A stretch of DNA of 54,275 nt from a bacterium (lineage in GTDB: Bacteria; Actinomycetota; Acidimicrobiia; Spongiisociales; UBA5794): contig JAAETI010000996.1 of assembly GCA_024228555.1 (NCBI GenBank), forward strand, positions 1-54,275. Reading direction: 5' to 3'. This document shows, one piece after another, positions 31,564-40,217 of this stretch (its first letter is position 1; each line of letters begins with the position of its first letter). Under the pieces are notes generated by a model. It was not told where the DNA came from. It searched no databases and was given only the letters and a program-made list of their open reading frames with translations. Position numbers and translations under genes: made by a program.

Positions 31564-32523
31564 TCAGTAAGCCTCAGGGACGAATGTTTGGTCCGACATG
31601 GGCGGCCTCACATACCCCTCGTTCTCCTGCCGGGGCGGCAGCTCGATCGGTCGTGGGGTGAGATCGTCGTAGGGGATGACGCTGAGGAAGTGGCTGATAC
31701 AGTTGAGTCGAGCTCGCTTTTTGTCGTCGGCGTTAACCGCATACCAGGGAGCCTGCTTGATGTCGGTGTGGGCGAACATGATGTCCTTGGCCCTGGAGTA
31801 TTCCACCCAGCGGCTGCGCGACTCGAGATCCATAGGACTCAACTTCCAACGCTTACGGGGGTCCTTGATCCGGGAGCGGAAACGCCGCTCCTGCTCCTCG
31901 TCGCTCACGGAGAACCAATACTTGACGAGAATGATGCCGCTACGTACCAACATCCGCTCGAACTCCGGGGCGGTGCGCAAGAACTCTTGGTATTGCTGCT
32001 CCGTACAAAACCCCATCACGGGCTCAACCAGGGCACGGTTGTACCAACTGCGATCGAACAGGACAATCTCACCAGCCGCGGGGAGATGTGCGGAGTACCG
32101 CTGGAACCACCATTGCGTCTTCTCTCGCTCCGTTGCGGTACCGAGGGCTGCCACCCGAGCAACGCGTGGATTGAGCCGCTCCGTGATCCGCTTGATCACA
32201 CCGCCCTTGCCGGCAGCATCACGACCCTCAAAGATCACGACGACTCGCAACCCTTCGCTCTTGACCCACTCCTGGAGCTTCACGAGCTCCATCTGAAGCC
32301 GCTCCAGTTCCTTCTCGTAGAACTTCTTGTCCAGCTTCTTGCCAACCTGCTCCTCGACCTTTGATTCAGGATGAAGAACGGAGTCGAGAATCGACGATCG
32401 AGTGCTGACTTCCACGGGTTCGGTCAGAGAATGCACAGGGGCACTGACCTCAGCCTCGGATTCGGCCTCAGCGCCCTCGGCTAATTGCGTTCCTTCGGCC
32501 AACTCGTCGACGTGATCGGACAT
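31564..32523 (-). CDS. Polyphosphate kinase 2 (PPK2) family protein
   Basis: A 319-residue PPK2 enzyme that uses polyphosphate to phosphorylate nucleotides or the reverse. The Walker A motif FEGRDAAGKGGVIKRI is near residue 120, the lid and Walker B LFDRSWYNRALVEPVMG near 180, and KYWFSVSDEEQERRFRSRI and WKLSPMDLESRSRW follow. The first 70 residues are an acidic, Glu/Ala-rich N-terminal extension. The start at 32523 has GGGAG 6 nt upstream; a longer frame to 32709 lacks one. The motif set resembles class I PPK2 (ADP/GDP), but class is uncertain. Confidence 0.9.
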   Translation of the reverse strand: MSDHVDELAEGTQLAEGAEAESEAEVSAPVHSLTEPVEVSTRSSILDSVLHPESKVEEQVGKKLDKKFYEKELERLQMELVKLQEWVKSEGLRVVVIFEGRDAAGKGGVIKRITERLNPRVARVAALGTATEREKTQWWFQRYSAHLPAAGEIVLFDRSWYNRALVEPVMGFCTEQQYQEFLRTAPEFERMLVRSGIILVKYWFSVSDEEQERRFRSRIKDPRKRWKLSPMDLESRSRWVEYSRAKDIMFAHTDIKQAPWYAVNADDKKRARLNCISHFLSVIPYDDLTPRPIELPPRQENEGYVRPPMSDQTFVPEAY

Positions 32524-32739
32524 GGGTTCTCCCGGTTGTGACCCGCTCAGGATACCGAAACTAGACGTCGGAACGCCAAATTCATCAATCGGCGACAGAA
32601 CTTGCCAATGATCAGGCAACTCGCACTGATACTTCCCACAACAAAAACCCAAAAAAGAAGTAAACCAAGACGACCCCCGCGGCGAGTAACTACTCAGAGT
32701 GGCAATCACGCTACATAGCCTTCGAGATGGAGATCAGAT

Positions 32740-34119
32740 ATGAGACGACGCGAGATACTCGTCTTTGTTGCAGCTTTTGCGGTTGTACTGCTTGGTGGTG
32801 CAGCCCTAGCCCAGGTCGGCACCTTTGCGAGTTCACCGGATTCCGATGCCGCGACCCTCAGTGCAGCAGCGACCGATGAGAAGCCGGCAGAAACTGTGGC
32901 ACCTGCGATAGAAGAAGATACGAAACCGACTACCAACCCAGTCGACGTCGTATCGGAGAAGCTGACAGAGCAGGACGAAAAGGAACCGGCGGATCCTCCC
33001 AAGGACGAGGAGCCACCGGCAGACCCTCCGAAGGACGAGGAGCCACCGGCGGATGACGACACCACCCCCCCGCCCCTTGCCATCTTGTTCCCGGAAAACG
33101 AACAGCACTTTGACGAGAAACTGGTCGCCTTTGAGGGCGAAACCGAACCTGGAGCCAGGGTGCTAGCCGGCCGTTACGAAGCCGACGTGGACAAGGAAGG
33201 CAACTGGCGTATCGTTCTCATCCTCAATCCGGGTGGCAACGTTGTCACCTTCAAGGCCAAGGACGCCGCAGGCAATATGACCGAGAAGTCGATCAAAGTC
33301 TTCCTCGACGCCGAAGAGCCAACCGAAAAGGAATTCAGCGCCCACCAGAAATGGGAAGTTGTCGACGGTCATCCCGCCGAGAACAAGTACTACGGCACCG
33401 GCACACCGGGAACCACCGTCTGGGTCGGATCCGAATATGGCGACGGTTCCGTCAAGATCGGCGAGAACGGCGAATGGAAGTTGTACGTCAAGTTTGCAGA
33501 CGCACCGTGCAACAAGACGTTCACAGTCGTAGTCGAGAACGAAACGAACCGCCGCGAATTCCGGATGAAGTACGCCTGCGCCAGCCACGAATTCAGCGCA
33601 ACTCAGAAGTACGGTGAGAACACCGATCCTTGGACCAAGTTCTACGGTACCGGCAACCCCGGTGACACGATTTGGGTCGGGTCCGAGTTTGGCACCGTCG
33701 AGACTGTGGTCGAAAGCAACGGCGAATGGTTGGCCAAACTCCACTTCAACGACAACCTGCCCGCCAACAAGGAAATCGGGATTGTCATCGAATCCTCCAG
33801 TGGCGATCGGGCAACGTTCGGCTTCTACTGGATCGTCAAGGACCACGAAGAGGTCGAGTTCACCGCCAACCAGAAGTATGGCTCCTGCGGGGAGGCGGTC
33901 CCCTACGACAAATTCTGGGGTACTGCAGCTCCTGGTGCGACGATCTGGGTCGAGTCACCGTACGGCGGCGGAACCACTACGGCCGACAGTGCGGGCAAGT
34001 GGCAGATCACAGTTCAGTTCCCAGAAGCTCCCGTTGGCGAGGCCTTCACCGCAGTGATCGAGTCGTCCGACGATGGACGGGCAACATTCAGCTTCATCAG
34101 AACTGGAGAAGACCACTAG
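32740..34119 (+). CDS. Secreted protein with Pro/Glu-rich linker and tandem Ig-like repeats
   Basis: A 459-residue protein with a signal peptide or anchor (residues 1-25). Residues 50-108 form a low-complexity Pro/Glu/Asp/Lys linker with two copies of DPPKDEEPPAD. Residues 110-190 form a bacterial Ig-like domain (FEGETEPGARVLAG, NVVTFKAKDAAGN), and three further repeats of about 80-90 residues start near 33331, 33589 and 33855, each with a F-S-A/T-x-Q-K start, Y/WGTG-PG-T-x-W-V-x-S core and a NGEW or AGKW turn. It is probably surface-exposed. The function is unknown; adhesion or wall binding is plausible. GGAG is 7 nt before the ATG. A terminator hairpin follows. Confidence 0.82.
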   Translation: MRRREILVFVAAFAVVLLGGAALAQVGTFASSPDSDAATLSAAATDEKPAETVAPAIEEDTKPTTNPVDVVSEKLTEQDEKEPADPPKDEEPPADPPKDEEPPADDDTTPPPLAILFPENEQHFDEKLVAFEGETEPGARVLAGRYEADVDKEGNWRIVLILNPGGNVVTFKAKDAAGNMTEKSIKVFLDAEEPTEKEFSAHQKWEVVDGHPAENKYYGTGTPGTTVWVGSEYGDGSVKIGENGEWKLYVKFADAPCNKTFTVVVENETNRREFRMKYACASHEFSATQKYGENTDPWTKFYGTGNPGDTIWVGSEFGTVETVVESNGEWLAKLHFNDNLPANKEIGIVIESSSGDRATFGFYWIVKDHEEVEFTANQKYGSCGEAVPYDKFWGTAAPGATIWVESPYGGGTTTADSAGKWQITVQFPEAPVGEAFTAVIESSDDGRATFSFIRTGEDH

Positions 34120-34142
34120 TTCCTCGAGACAGCGTGATTCCT

Positions 34143-34172
34143 TCAGGGGGCGTCGGCAACGGCGCCCCCTGA
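34143..34172 (+). terminator. 10-bp terminator-like hairpin
   Basis: TCAGGGGGCG (34143-34152) with CGCCCCCTGA (34163-34172), 10-nt loop. No T tract; the position after the stop at 34119 fits a terminator. Confidence 0.65.
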
Positions 34173-34262
34173 GCTTGTTCACAGAATCTTTGCTTGCAAG
34201 GCACCGTCAGTCTGGGAGTATTGCACCCGAATCGGAACACCTCGGCGCGGTAGTGCGTTGAA

Positions 34263-34275
34263 GGTATCCAATACC
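34263..34275. promoter_or_regulatory. Short palindrome upstream of msrA
   Basis: GGTAT-CCA-ATACC, ending 14 nt before the msrA ATG and immediately before GAGGGG. Possible operator or overlapping promoter element. Confidence 0.3.
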
Positions 34276-34289
34276 TGAGGGGACAGAGC

Positions 34290-34931
34290 ATGTGGTTCCA
34301 GAAATCCAAGATGCCAGAAGCAGACAACGCCCTTGAGGGCCGTGACACGCCAATCGCCGTAGGCGGCACGCACTTCGTCAACGGCAACACCATCGTTGCC
34401 CCGTTTGTGGAGGGCATCGAACTGGCGTACTTCGCAATGGGCTGTTTCTGGGGCGCGGAGCGCATCTTCTGGCAGATGCCAGGGGTCTACTCGACTGCGG
34501 TCGGCTACGCAGGTGGCCACACGCCGAACGCAACCTATGAAGAAGTGTGCTCCGGCCGTACCGGCCACACCGAAATCGTGCTCGTTGCCTTCGATCCGGG
34601 TCAGGTCTCGTATGGCACCCTTCTGCAAGCCTTCTGGGAGGGTCACGATCCCACCCAAGGGATGCGCCAAGGCAACGACGTTGGCACGCAATACCGATCA
34701 GCGATCTACACCACAAGCGACGCACAGCTCGCCGAAGCGACCGCCAGCAGAGACGCCTATCAGACCAGCCTGAGCGCAGCGGGCTACGGACCGATCACAA
34801 GCGAGATCGATGTTGCGCCGATGTTCTACTACGCCGAGCAGTACCACCAGCAGTACTTGGCCAAGAATCCGAACGGCTATTGCGGCATCGGCGGGACCGG
34901 TGTTTCGTGCCCGATCGGCCTGGCCACATAG
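34290..34931 (+). CDS. msrA: MsrA, peptide-methionine (S)-S-oxide reductase
   Basis: A 213-residue enzyme that repairs S-epimer methionine sulfoxide in proteins. The catalytic motif [13 protein letters not shown] carries C52; [27 protein letters not shown] and the [23 protein letters not shown] block are the family hallmarks. Recycling cysteines are probably in the tail, [11 protein letters not shown], giving a two-step disulfide relay to thioredoxin. An N-terminal extension of about 40 residues precedes the core, and there is no signal peptide. GAGGGG precedes the ATG by 7 nt. Confidence 0.96.
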   Translation: MWFQKSKMPEADNALEGRDTPIAVGGTHFVNGNTIVAPFVEGIELAYFAMGCFWGAERIFWQMPGVYSTAVGYAGGHTPNATYEEVCSGRTGHTEIVLVAFDPGQVSYGTLLQAFWEGHDPTQGMRQGNDVGTQYRSAIYTTSDAQLAEATASRDAYQTSLSAAGYGPITSEIDVAPMFYYAEQYHQQYLAKNPNGYCGIGGTGVSCPIGLAT

Positions 34932-35015
34932 CCCACCCGCTCCGCTAACCCTGCCGTCACCGCTGCCGACTGGATCTAGAAGCACTGTTGAGTTCGTCGG
35001 CGCTGAAAGGAAGCG

Positions 35016-36164
35016 ATGGCAGAGGCAATTGCGCCTACCCATTCTGATGCTGACGGTCGCGCCCCTGCAGAGTCGCTGGCGCGTCAGGCGGCGCTGCTCG
35101 CCGACGATGCGCTCATGACCAGCGTGGCCGACAGCGCCCAGACCTACATTGCCATTCTCAACCAGCAACGTCAGATTGTGTTTGCGAATCGCACCCTGCT
35201 CGAGGCGTTCGATCACGACACTGGCCAGGCAACGGGAAAACGGATGGGAGACCTACTCGAATGTCAGAACGCAAACACCAACACTGCAGGTTGTGGAAGC
35301 ACCCCGTTTTGCACCGCGTGCGGTGCCGACACCTCGATTCGCGCCTCTCGAACCGGTGGCGCCCAAGAGCAGGAATGCCGAATCACCCGGAAGGATGGCG
35401 ATCCGATTGAGTTGCGTGTCTCCGCAACATCGTTTGACATCCAGGGGGAGGATTTCATCCTCTTCACTGGAGTCGATGTTGGAGACACCAAACGTAGGGA
35501 GACCCTCGAACGAATCTTCTTCCACGACATCATGAACACCGCAACGGGCATGCGGGGCCTGTCTGCCATGGCCAAGACCGCACCTGCCGAGGACAAGGAT
35601 GAGATGCTCGAACTGCTGGAAGCCACCTCGGATCATCTGATCGACGAGATCTCGGCGCAACGGGAACTGCTCGCCGCCGAATCCGACGAACTCGTCGCTC
35701 GGCCCCAATCCGTCAACTCGCGACAATGGCTTCTCGACATCGCCGGCATCTACTCGTCCCACGATGTTGGTACCGGCAAGGTGATCACCATCGCCGCCGA
35801 CAGCGACGAGATCACCTTCATCTCAGATCCCGTTCTCCTGGGGCGGGTGGTCGGCAATCTTGTCAAGAACGCGCTCGAAGCCACCGCCCCTGGCGGGGTC
35901 GTTGCGATCGCATGCTCCAAGTTGGGATCTCGAATCGGGTTCTCGGTCCACAACAGCGGCAAGATTCCACACCGCAACCAGCTGCAGATCTTCCAGCGAT
36001 CGTTCACAACCAAAGGAGTCGGTAGAGGTCTCGGAACCTACGGTTCCCGTCTGCTGACGGAGCGATACCTGGGCGGCGATATCGCCTTTGAGAGCAACGA
36101 CGAGGACGGGACCACCTTCACGGTGAGCTACCCGTGCGTCCCAGTCGAGGACTCATCGGAATAG
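35016..36164 (+). CDS. PAS-domain sensor histidine kinase
   Basis: A 382-residue soluble kinase with no TM segment. Residues 35-155 are a PAS domain carrying four cysteines C83, C93, C99 and C102 (DLLECQNANT and GCGSTPFCTACGA), a cluster that could bind a metal or Fe-S centre for redox sensing. The dimerisation helix has H170 in FFHDIMNTATGM. The ATPase part shows N box LVGNLVKNALEAT and the GRGLGTYGSRLLTERYLGG G box. It probably autophosphorylates on H170; no regulator gene is adjacent. AAGGA is 5 nt before the ATG. Confidence 0.85.
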   Translation: MAEAIAPTHSDADGRAPAESLARQAALLADDALMTSVADSAQTYIAILNQQRQIVFANRTLLEAFDHDTGQATGKRMGDLLECQNANTNTAGCGSTPFCTACGADTSIRASRTGGAQEQECRITRKDGDPIELRVSATSFDIQGEDFILFTGVDVGDTKRRETLERIFFHDIMNTATGMRGLSAMAKTAPAEDKDEMLELLEATSDHLIDEISAQRELLAAESDELVARPQSVNSRQWLLDIAGIYSSHDVGTGKVITIAADSDEITFISDPVLLGRVVGNLVKNALEATAPGGVVAIACSKLGSRIGFSVHNSGKIPHRNQLQIFQRSFTTKGVGRGLGTYGSRLLTERYLGGDIAFESNDEDGTTFTVSYPCVPVEDSSE

Positions 36165-36230
36165 CCGCGGTCTCGCGGTCAGTTCCGATCGGTAGAGTCT
36201 GCTTGGTTGTCAACAATCTGGAGCGGAGCG

Positions 36231-37739
36231 ATGGCGGATAACGGCAAGGGCAAGGAAGAGACGAGCGAGGCCGAAGACGAGAAGGCCCAAGAAGCTCCCC
36301 CTGCCCACCACGAGGAGATCTCGACCGAGACGACCCACACCGTGTCCATCGCGGGCAAGGCGGTCGAATACACCGCAACGGCGGGGCGGGTGATCCTCAC
36401 AGAGGAGGAAGGCAAGAAGAAGGCGTCGTTCTTCTTCGTCTCCTACACACGCAACAAGGTCAAGGACACCTCAAAGCGACCGATCGCATTTGCGTTCAAC
36501 GGAGGGCCTGGCTCGTCATCTGTGTGGCTCCATCTCGGTGCGTTGGGACCGCGCCGCGTCCACCTCGACGACAACGGCATGCCATACCCCCCTCCGGGGC
36601 GACTCGTCGATAATGAGCACTCCCTTCTCGATGTCACCGACCTTGTGTTCATCGACCCGGTCGGTACCGGATTCTCCCGAGCCATTCCCAACGAGAAGGC
36701 AAAGAAGTTCCACCACTTCAAGAAGGACATCGAGGCGGTGGGCGAGTTCATCCGCGTCTATCTAACCCGTCATCAACGCTGGGGATCGCCCAAATTCCTC
36801 GCAGGCGAGTCCTATGGAACAACCCGGTCAGCCGGCCTGGCAGGCCATCTCTATACGCGCCATGGGATCACGTTCAATGGCTTGTTACTGATTTCGTCGA
36901 TCCTCAACTTCCAGACCGCTGGCTTTGACGGAACCACGGGTACCTTCCGCCGCGGCAATGACCTCCCCTATTTGGTCTTCCTCCCGACCTATGCAGCCAC
37001 CGCCTGGTACCACGGGAAGCTGGCAGCCAAGGACCAGAAACGACCGTTGCGGGAACTGCTGGACGAAGTCGAGCAGTTTGCGTCAAACGAGTACGCACTG
37101 GCTTTGTTCCAGGGCAGCAGCCTTCCCGAGGACAAGTTCAAGAGGATCGCAAAGAAGGTTGCCCGGTACACAGGGCTCTCCGAGCGGTACGTCTCTCGAT
37201 ACGACCTACGTATCGAGATCCTTCGATTCTGCAAAGAGCTGCTGCGCGAGGAAGGTCGCACCGTTGGCCGCATTGACGCTCGCTACACCGGTATCGACAG
37301 ATTCAAAGATGGCGATTCCTTCGAGGCCGACCCCAGCATGGACGCCACCATGGGTGCATACACCTCGGCGCTCAACGCCTATATGCGCGATGAACTCGAG
37401 TACGAGAGTGACCTGCCCTACGAGATCCTCTCGGCTGAGACGTGGCAGAACTGGGACTACGAGGACTTCAAGAACGCCTACGTCGATGTGTCAGAAACGC
37501 TGCGCAGCACCATCACCAGGACCAAGTTCATGAAGGTGTTTGTGGCAAACGGGTACCTGGATCTGGCAACGCCGTACTACGCCACCGAGTTCACGTTTAA
37601 TCACCTCGGACTCGACGAGAGCCTGCGCGACAATGTCACGATGGAGTACTACGACGCCGGCCACATGATGTATGTCCACATCCCGTCTCTTGAGAAATTG
37701 GCGGACGACATGAGGACTTTTGTAGACAATGCATCTTGA
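36231..37739 (+). CDS. S10-family serine carboxypeptidase-like protein
   Basis: A 502-residue alpha/beta-hydrolase peptidase. The oxyanion motif FNGGPGSSSVW is at 89-99, the nucleophile S194 is in AGESYGTTR, the Asp is in ANGYLDLATP, and the His in YDAGHMMYVH near the C-terminus, so the triad is complete. There is no signal peptide; the first 35 residues are Glu/Lys/Ala-rich and hydrophilic. Bacterial S10 homologues are poorly studied, but the secreted and vacuolar members release C-terminal residues at acid pH. The start at 36231 has GGAG 7 nt upstream; a start at 36207 has none. Confidence 0.85.
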   Translation: MADNGKGKEETSEAEDEKAQEAPPAHHEEISTETTHTVSIAGKAVEYTATAGRVILTEEEGKKKASFFFVSYTRNKVKDTSKRPIAFAFNGGPGSSSVWLHLGALGPRRVHLDDNGMPYPPPGRLVDNEHSLLDVTDLVFIDPVGTGFSRAIPNEKAKKFHHFKKDIEAVGEFIRVYLTRHQRWGSPKFLAGESYGTTRSAGLAGHLYTRHGITFNGLLLISSILNFQTAGFDGTTGTFRRGNDLPYLVFLPTYAATAWYHGKLAAKDQKRPLRELLDEVEQFASNEYALALFQGSSLPEDKFKRIAKKVARYTGLSERYVSRYDLRIEILRFCKELLREEGRTVGRIDARYTGIDRFKDGDSFEADPSMDATMGAYTSALNAYMRDELEYESDLPYEILSAETWQNWDYEDFKNAYVDVSETLRSTITRTKFMKVFVANGYLDLATPYYATEFTFNHLGLDESLRDNVTMEYYDAGHMMYVHIPSLEKLADDMRTFVDNAS

Positions 37740-37743
37740 GCTA

Positions 37744-37770
37744 GATCGGGCCCAGACTTGGGACCCGATC
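37744..37770 (+). terminator. Terminator-like hairpin after the S10 peptidase gene
   Basis: GATCGGG (37744-37750) with CCCGATC (37764-37770), extended inside by CCCA (37751-37754) with TGGG (37759-37762) and a bulged A. It starts 4 nt after the stop. No T tract. Confidence 0.6.
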
Positions 37771-37816
37771 GCTATGTTTAGGCCGCAGGGCGAGATGAGG
37801 TGGAGGGCAATCCGCA

Positions 37817-38272
37817 GTGAGTAGCGAGACCTACGACGCAAGTCGTGGAGCAGATCGACGAGAACAACGCACTCCGCTCTACTTCCCCGAGCGACGTGCG
37901 GGCTTCGAGCGACGCAATCGTGCAGGGTGGCGCGGGACGTATCAGGAGAGCCTCCGAACCTACCGCGACAACCCGTCGACCTTCATGCTGGTTCTGGCAA
38001 CGATCGTCGTGTTCAACTACATCGACTATCAGTTGACGGTCCGCATCCTTGGTGCCGGTGGTGTCGAGCTGAACCCTTTGATGGCAAGACTCTTCGCCCT
38101 CAGTCCAATCGCGGCGGTCACTGCCAAGCTAGGAGCGGTGGGCGTGTCGATGCTCATTCTGTTGTCATTGCGACAATATCGCAGAACATTGGAAGCTTCA
38201 CTGCTTTTGCTTGTCGCGTACACCGCCCTCATGTTCTACCACGCCGGCTTGGCCATCCAGCCTCTCAGCTAG
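37817..38272 (+). CDS. DUF5658-like small membrane protein
   Basis: A 151-residue protein. The first 50 residues are Arg-rich and hydrophilic (PERRAGFERRNRAGWRG). Then come three TM segments (about 58-77, 88-112 and 122-145), with FNYIDYQLTVRILGAGGVELNPLMA between, the pattern of DUF5658. Function is unknown. The start is GTG 37817, with GGAGG about 10 nt upstream. Two more membrane-protein genes follow in the same direction. Confidence 0.75.
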   Translation: MSSETYDASRGADRREQRTPLYFPERRAGFERRNRAGWRGTYQESLRTYRDNPSTFMLVLATIVVFNYIDYQLTVRILGAGGVELNPLMARLFALSPIAAVTAKLGAVGVSMLILLSLRQYRRTLEASLLLLVAYTALMFYHAGLAIQPLS

Positions 38273-38383
38273 AGGGTGCCGAACCCGCATCAGGGTTTAC
38301 CCCCGAGCCGATCCGACGGCCTCAGGGTTGGTTGAGGGAGACACCCAATATCGCCCCGATCCTGGATTGGGCACGATGGTGTC

Positions 38384-38833
38384 ATGGAAACAACACACAC
38401 CACCCAAGAACCAATCATCAAGCGCCTCCAACGTCCCGACGAGGGTCGAGTCCTCGGCGGGGTGGCGGCTGCGCTAGCCAACCACACCAAGGCATCCGCC
38501 GGTCTGATCCGGCTCGGCTTTCTCATCACCGCTCTGTTCGGTGGTTTCGGGGTCGTGCTCTACGCAGCGGCCTGGGCACTCATACCGGGCCAGGGTGAAA
38601 CTGAATCCGCCGCCGAGCTGTGGCTACGGAACCTGACGACGCCCGGCAAACGAGCTGGAGCCTTCTTCATCGGCCTGGCCGCCCTTGTCATCCTGGCCGG
38701 AGCTGCTCCAGCCACGGTGCTAGCTGCAATCGCCCTGCTTGCGGCAGCTGCCTTGCTGTCGTCCGAACGATCCCCTTTCCCTGGCTCTACCACCGCCGTC
38801 GCCGTTAACCCGGCCGGCGAAGAAACGGAATAG
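38384..38833 (+). CDS. PspC-domain membrane protein
   Basis: A 149-residue protein. The PspC domain spans about 10-70: LQRPDEGRVLGGVAAALANH, then LIRLGFLITALFGGFGVVLYAAAWALIP, with an RLxR-like N-terminal helix and one TM. A second pair of hydrophobic helices (92-110 and 112-130) follows. PspC proteins take part in phage-shock and envelope-stress responses, sensing or relaying membrane damage. The gene precedes a membrane protein gene by 3 nt. No clear Shine-Dalgarno or -10 was seen for its ATG. Confidence 0.85.
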   Translation: METTHTTQEPIIKRLQRPDEGRVLGGVAAALANHTKASAGLIRLGFLITALFGGFGVVLYAAAWALIPGQGETESAAELWLRNLTTPGKRAGAFFIGLAALVILAGAAPATVLAAIALLAAAALLSSERSPFPGSTTAVAVNPAGEETE

Positions 38834-38836
38834 AAA

Positions 38837-39535
38837 ATGCGTATCACCAAACTTGTCGCAGCCGTCATCGGTGTGCCGATGATCATCGGAAGCTTTGCAC
38901 TCGCCGTCGGTGGCGGGATTGCGCTGGCGGTCCCCGATGACGATGGCTGGATATCCACCGGACCGGTACGGATGAGAACCGATGCTGCAGCCCTAGTCGG
39001 CGAAGACATCGAAATCGACTTTGGGGAGCACTTCACCGACGGACGAACCTTCATTGGATGGGAAGCTATCCCCGCCCGTCTCGAGATCGACAGCCGCAAC
39101 GACAAGAGCGTGTTTGTGGGCATCGCGACTCAGGATGACGCCAGGGCATATCTGCAGGGTGTCGCCGTTGACAGAGTCGTCTCCTTCGACAACCACCCCG
39201 AGCTAAGGCATGTCGACGGAGCATTCGTTGCCTCGCCACCCGCCTCCCACGACATCTGGGTTGCGTCGAGCGTTGACGGAAGGCTCGATTGGGATGTCGC
39301 CGGTGGTGATTGGGCGATCGTCGCCTTGAACGCCGATGGCTCGCCCGGTGTTGATGTTTCGCTGAACGGGTCGGCACGTGTGCCGTTTCTAGGAGCAATT
39401 GGCATCGTCCTGATTGCCGTCGGGTTGGTTGGGATGACCACCGGCGGCTTCCTCATCTACTACGGAGTTCGTCAGGTGCGGGTACCCGTTGCTCCAGTGA
39501 CACCTCCGGTGCCGGAGTCGCCGATCACCGGCTAG
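38837..39535 (+). CDS. Two-TM protein with large external domain, PspC-linked
   Basis: A 232-residue protein with TM1 at about 8-30, an external domain of about 150 residues (35-180), and TM2 at about 188-215 with a short Pro-rich cytosolic tail. The external part is beta-rich with several Asp. No family is recognised. It starts 3 nt after the PspC stop (TAG-AAA-ATG), so the two are cotranslated and may act together at the membrane. The 3' end overlaps the NfeD gene by 4 nt on the opposite strand. Confidence 0.7.
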   Translation: MRITKLVAAVIGVPMIIGSFALAVGGGIALAVPDDDGWISTGPVRMRTDAAALVGEDIEIDFGEHFTDGRTFIGWEAIPARLEIDSRNDKSVFVGIATQDDARAYLQGVAVDRVVSFDNHPELRHVDGAFVASPPASHDIWVASSVDGRLDWDVAGGDWAIVALNADGSPGVDVSLNGSARVPFLGAIGIVLIAVGLVGMTTGGFLIYYGVRQVRVPVAPVTPPVPESPITG

Positions 39536-40038
39536 CTGTGCTCCCCCAGATGCACGGGCGGGTCATCGGACTCGTCCGTGCTCTGCGTTTCGTCGCCAGC
39601 GCTGGGCACCACAACGACTGCGTTGCCCCGAACCTCGACAACGCGGACTTCTGTCCCCGTCGCAATATGGGTGGAAACTGTTAGCGCTCTCCAAGACTCA
39701 GTCTCGATACGGACCCGACCGGCCACCGCCTGACTGATGTCCGAGGTCACCACACCAATCGCATCGGTGTACCGACTCCCCCCGGCCCGAACGATGTTTG
39801 TGTCGTGGCCCGATGCATTCGCAAGCCGACGCAATAACACCAACGATGCAAGAGAAATCAGAGCGAAGACGGCAAGGGACCACACCATGTCCACACCAAC
39901 CGCAACGAGTACCGCGGCCACGATTGCACCAATGGTGAAGGGCAACAGGTACATCGTGCCGGATACCATCTCGCCGATCCCCGCCATCGTCCCGATGGCC
40001 AGCCAAAGCACAAGCCCAATGTCGATCGCGTCAAGCAT
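39532..40038 (-). CDS. NfeD-like membrane protein
   Basis: A 168-residue protein: three to four N-terminal TM segments (residues 6-80) with MLDAIDIGLVLWLAIGTMAGIGEMV, then an OB-fold-like NfeD C-terminal domain with GVVTSDISQAVAGRVRIETESW and GTEVRVVEVRGNAVVV. NfeD proteins associate with SPFH/stomatin-type proteins (floT, qmcA); no such gene is in the window. A TACGCT box is 6 nt before the ATG. Confidence 0.82.
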   Translation of the reverse strand: MLDAIDIGLVLWLAIGTMAGIGEMVSGTMYLLPFTIGAIVAAVLVAVGVDMVWSLAVFALISLASLVLLRRLANASGHDTNIVRAGGSRYTDAIGVVTSDISQAVAGRVRIETESWRALTVSTHIATGTEVRVVEVRGNAVVVVPSAGDETQSTDESDDPPVHLGEHS

Positions 40039-40044
40039 TCCTGA

Positions 40045-40050
40045 AGCGTA
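40045..40050 (-). promoter_or_regulatory. -10 box of leaderless promoter (NfeD-like gene)
   Basis: TACGCT on the minus strand, 6 nt before the ATG at 40038. It matches the TACGCT box at 19603. Confidence 0.45.
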
Positions 40051-40170
40051 CCGAGGCTGAAGACAGCCACCAAGCCGATCTCTGGTCTTGCGGTGGATTC
40101 GGACGCAAGCCTGCGCATGGGCGCCGACGTTGGACGGCGCCGCCAGAACTGATCGGCGCCCTGACGTGCT

Positions 40171-40199
40171 TCGGGGGCCGGCGACGAGCCGGCCCCCGA
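40171..40199. terminator. 12-bp hairpin after the MscS-like gene
   Basis: TCGGGGGCCGGC (40171-40182), loop GACGA, GCCGGCCCCCGA (40188-40199). A strong GC stem 19 nt past the minus-strand stop; no T tract. Confidence 0.65.
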
Positions 40200-40217
40200 T
40201 CAGCGTGTCATCGATTG

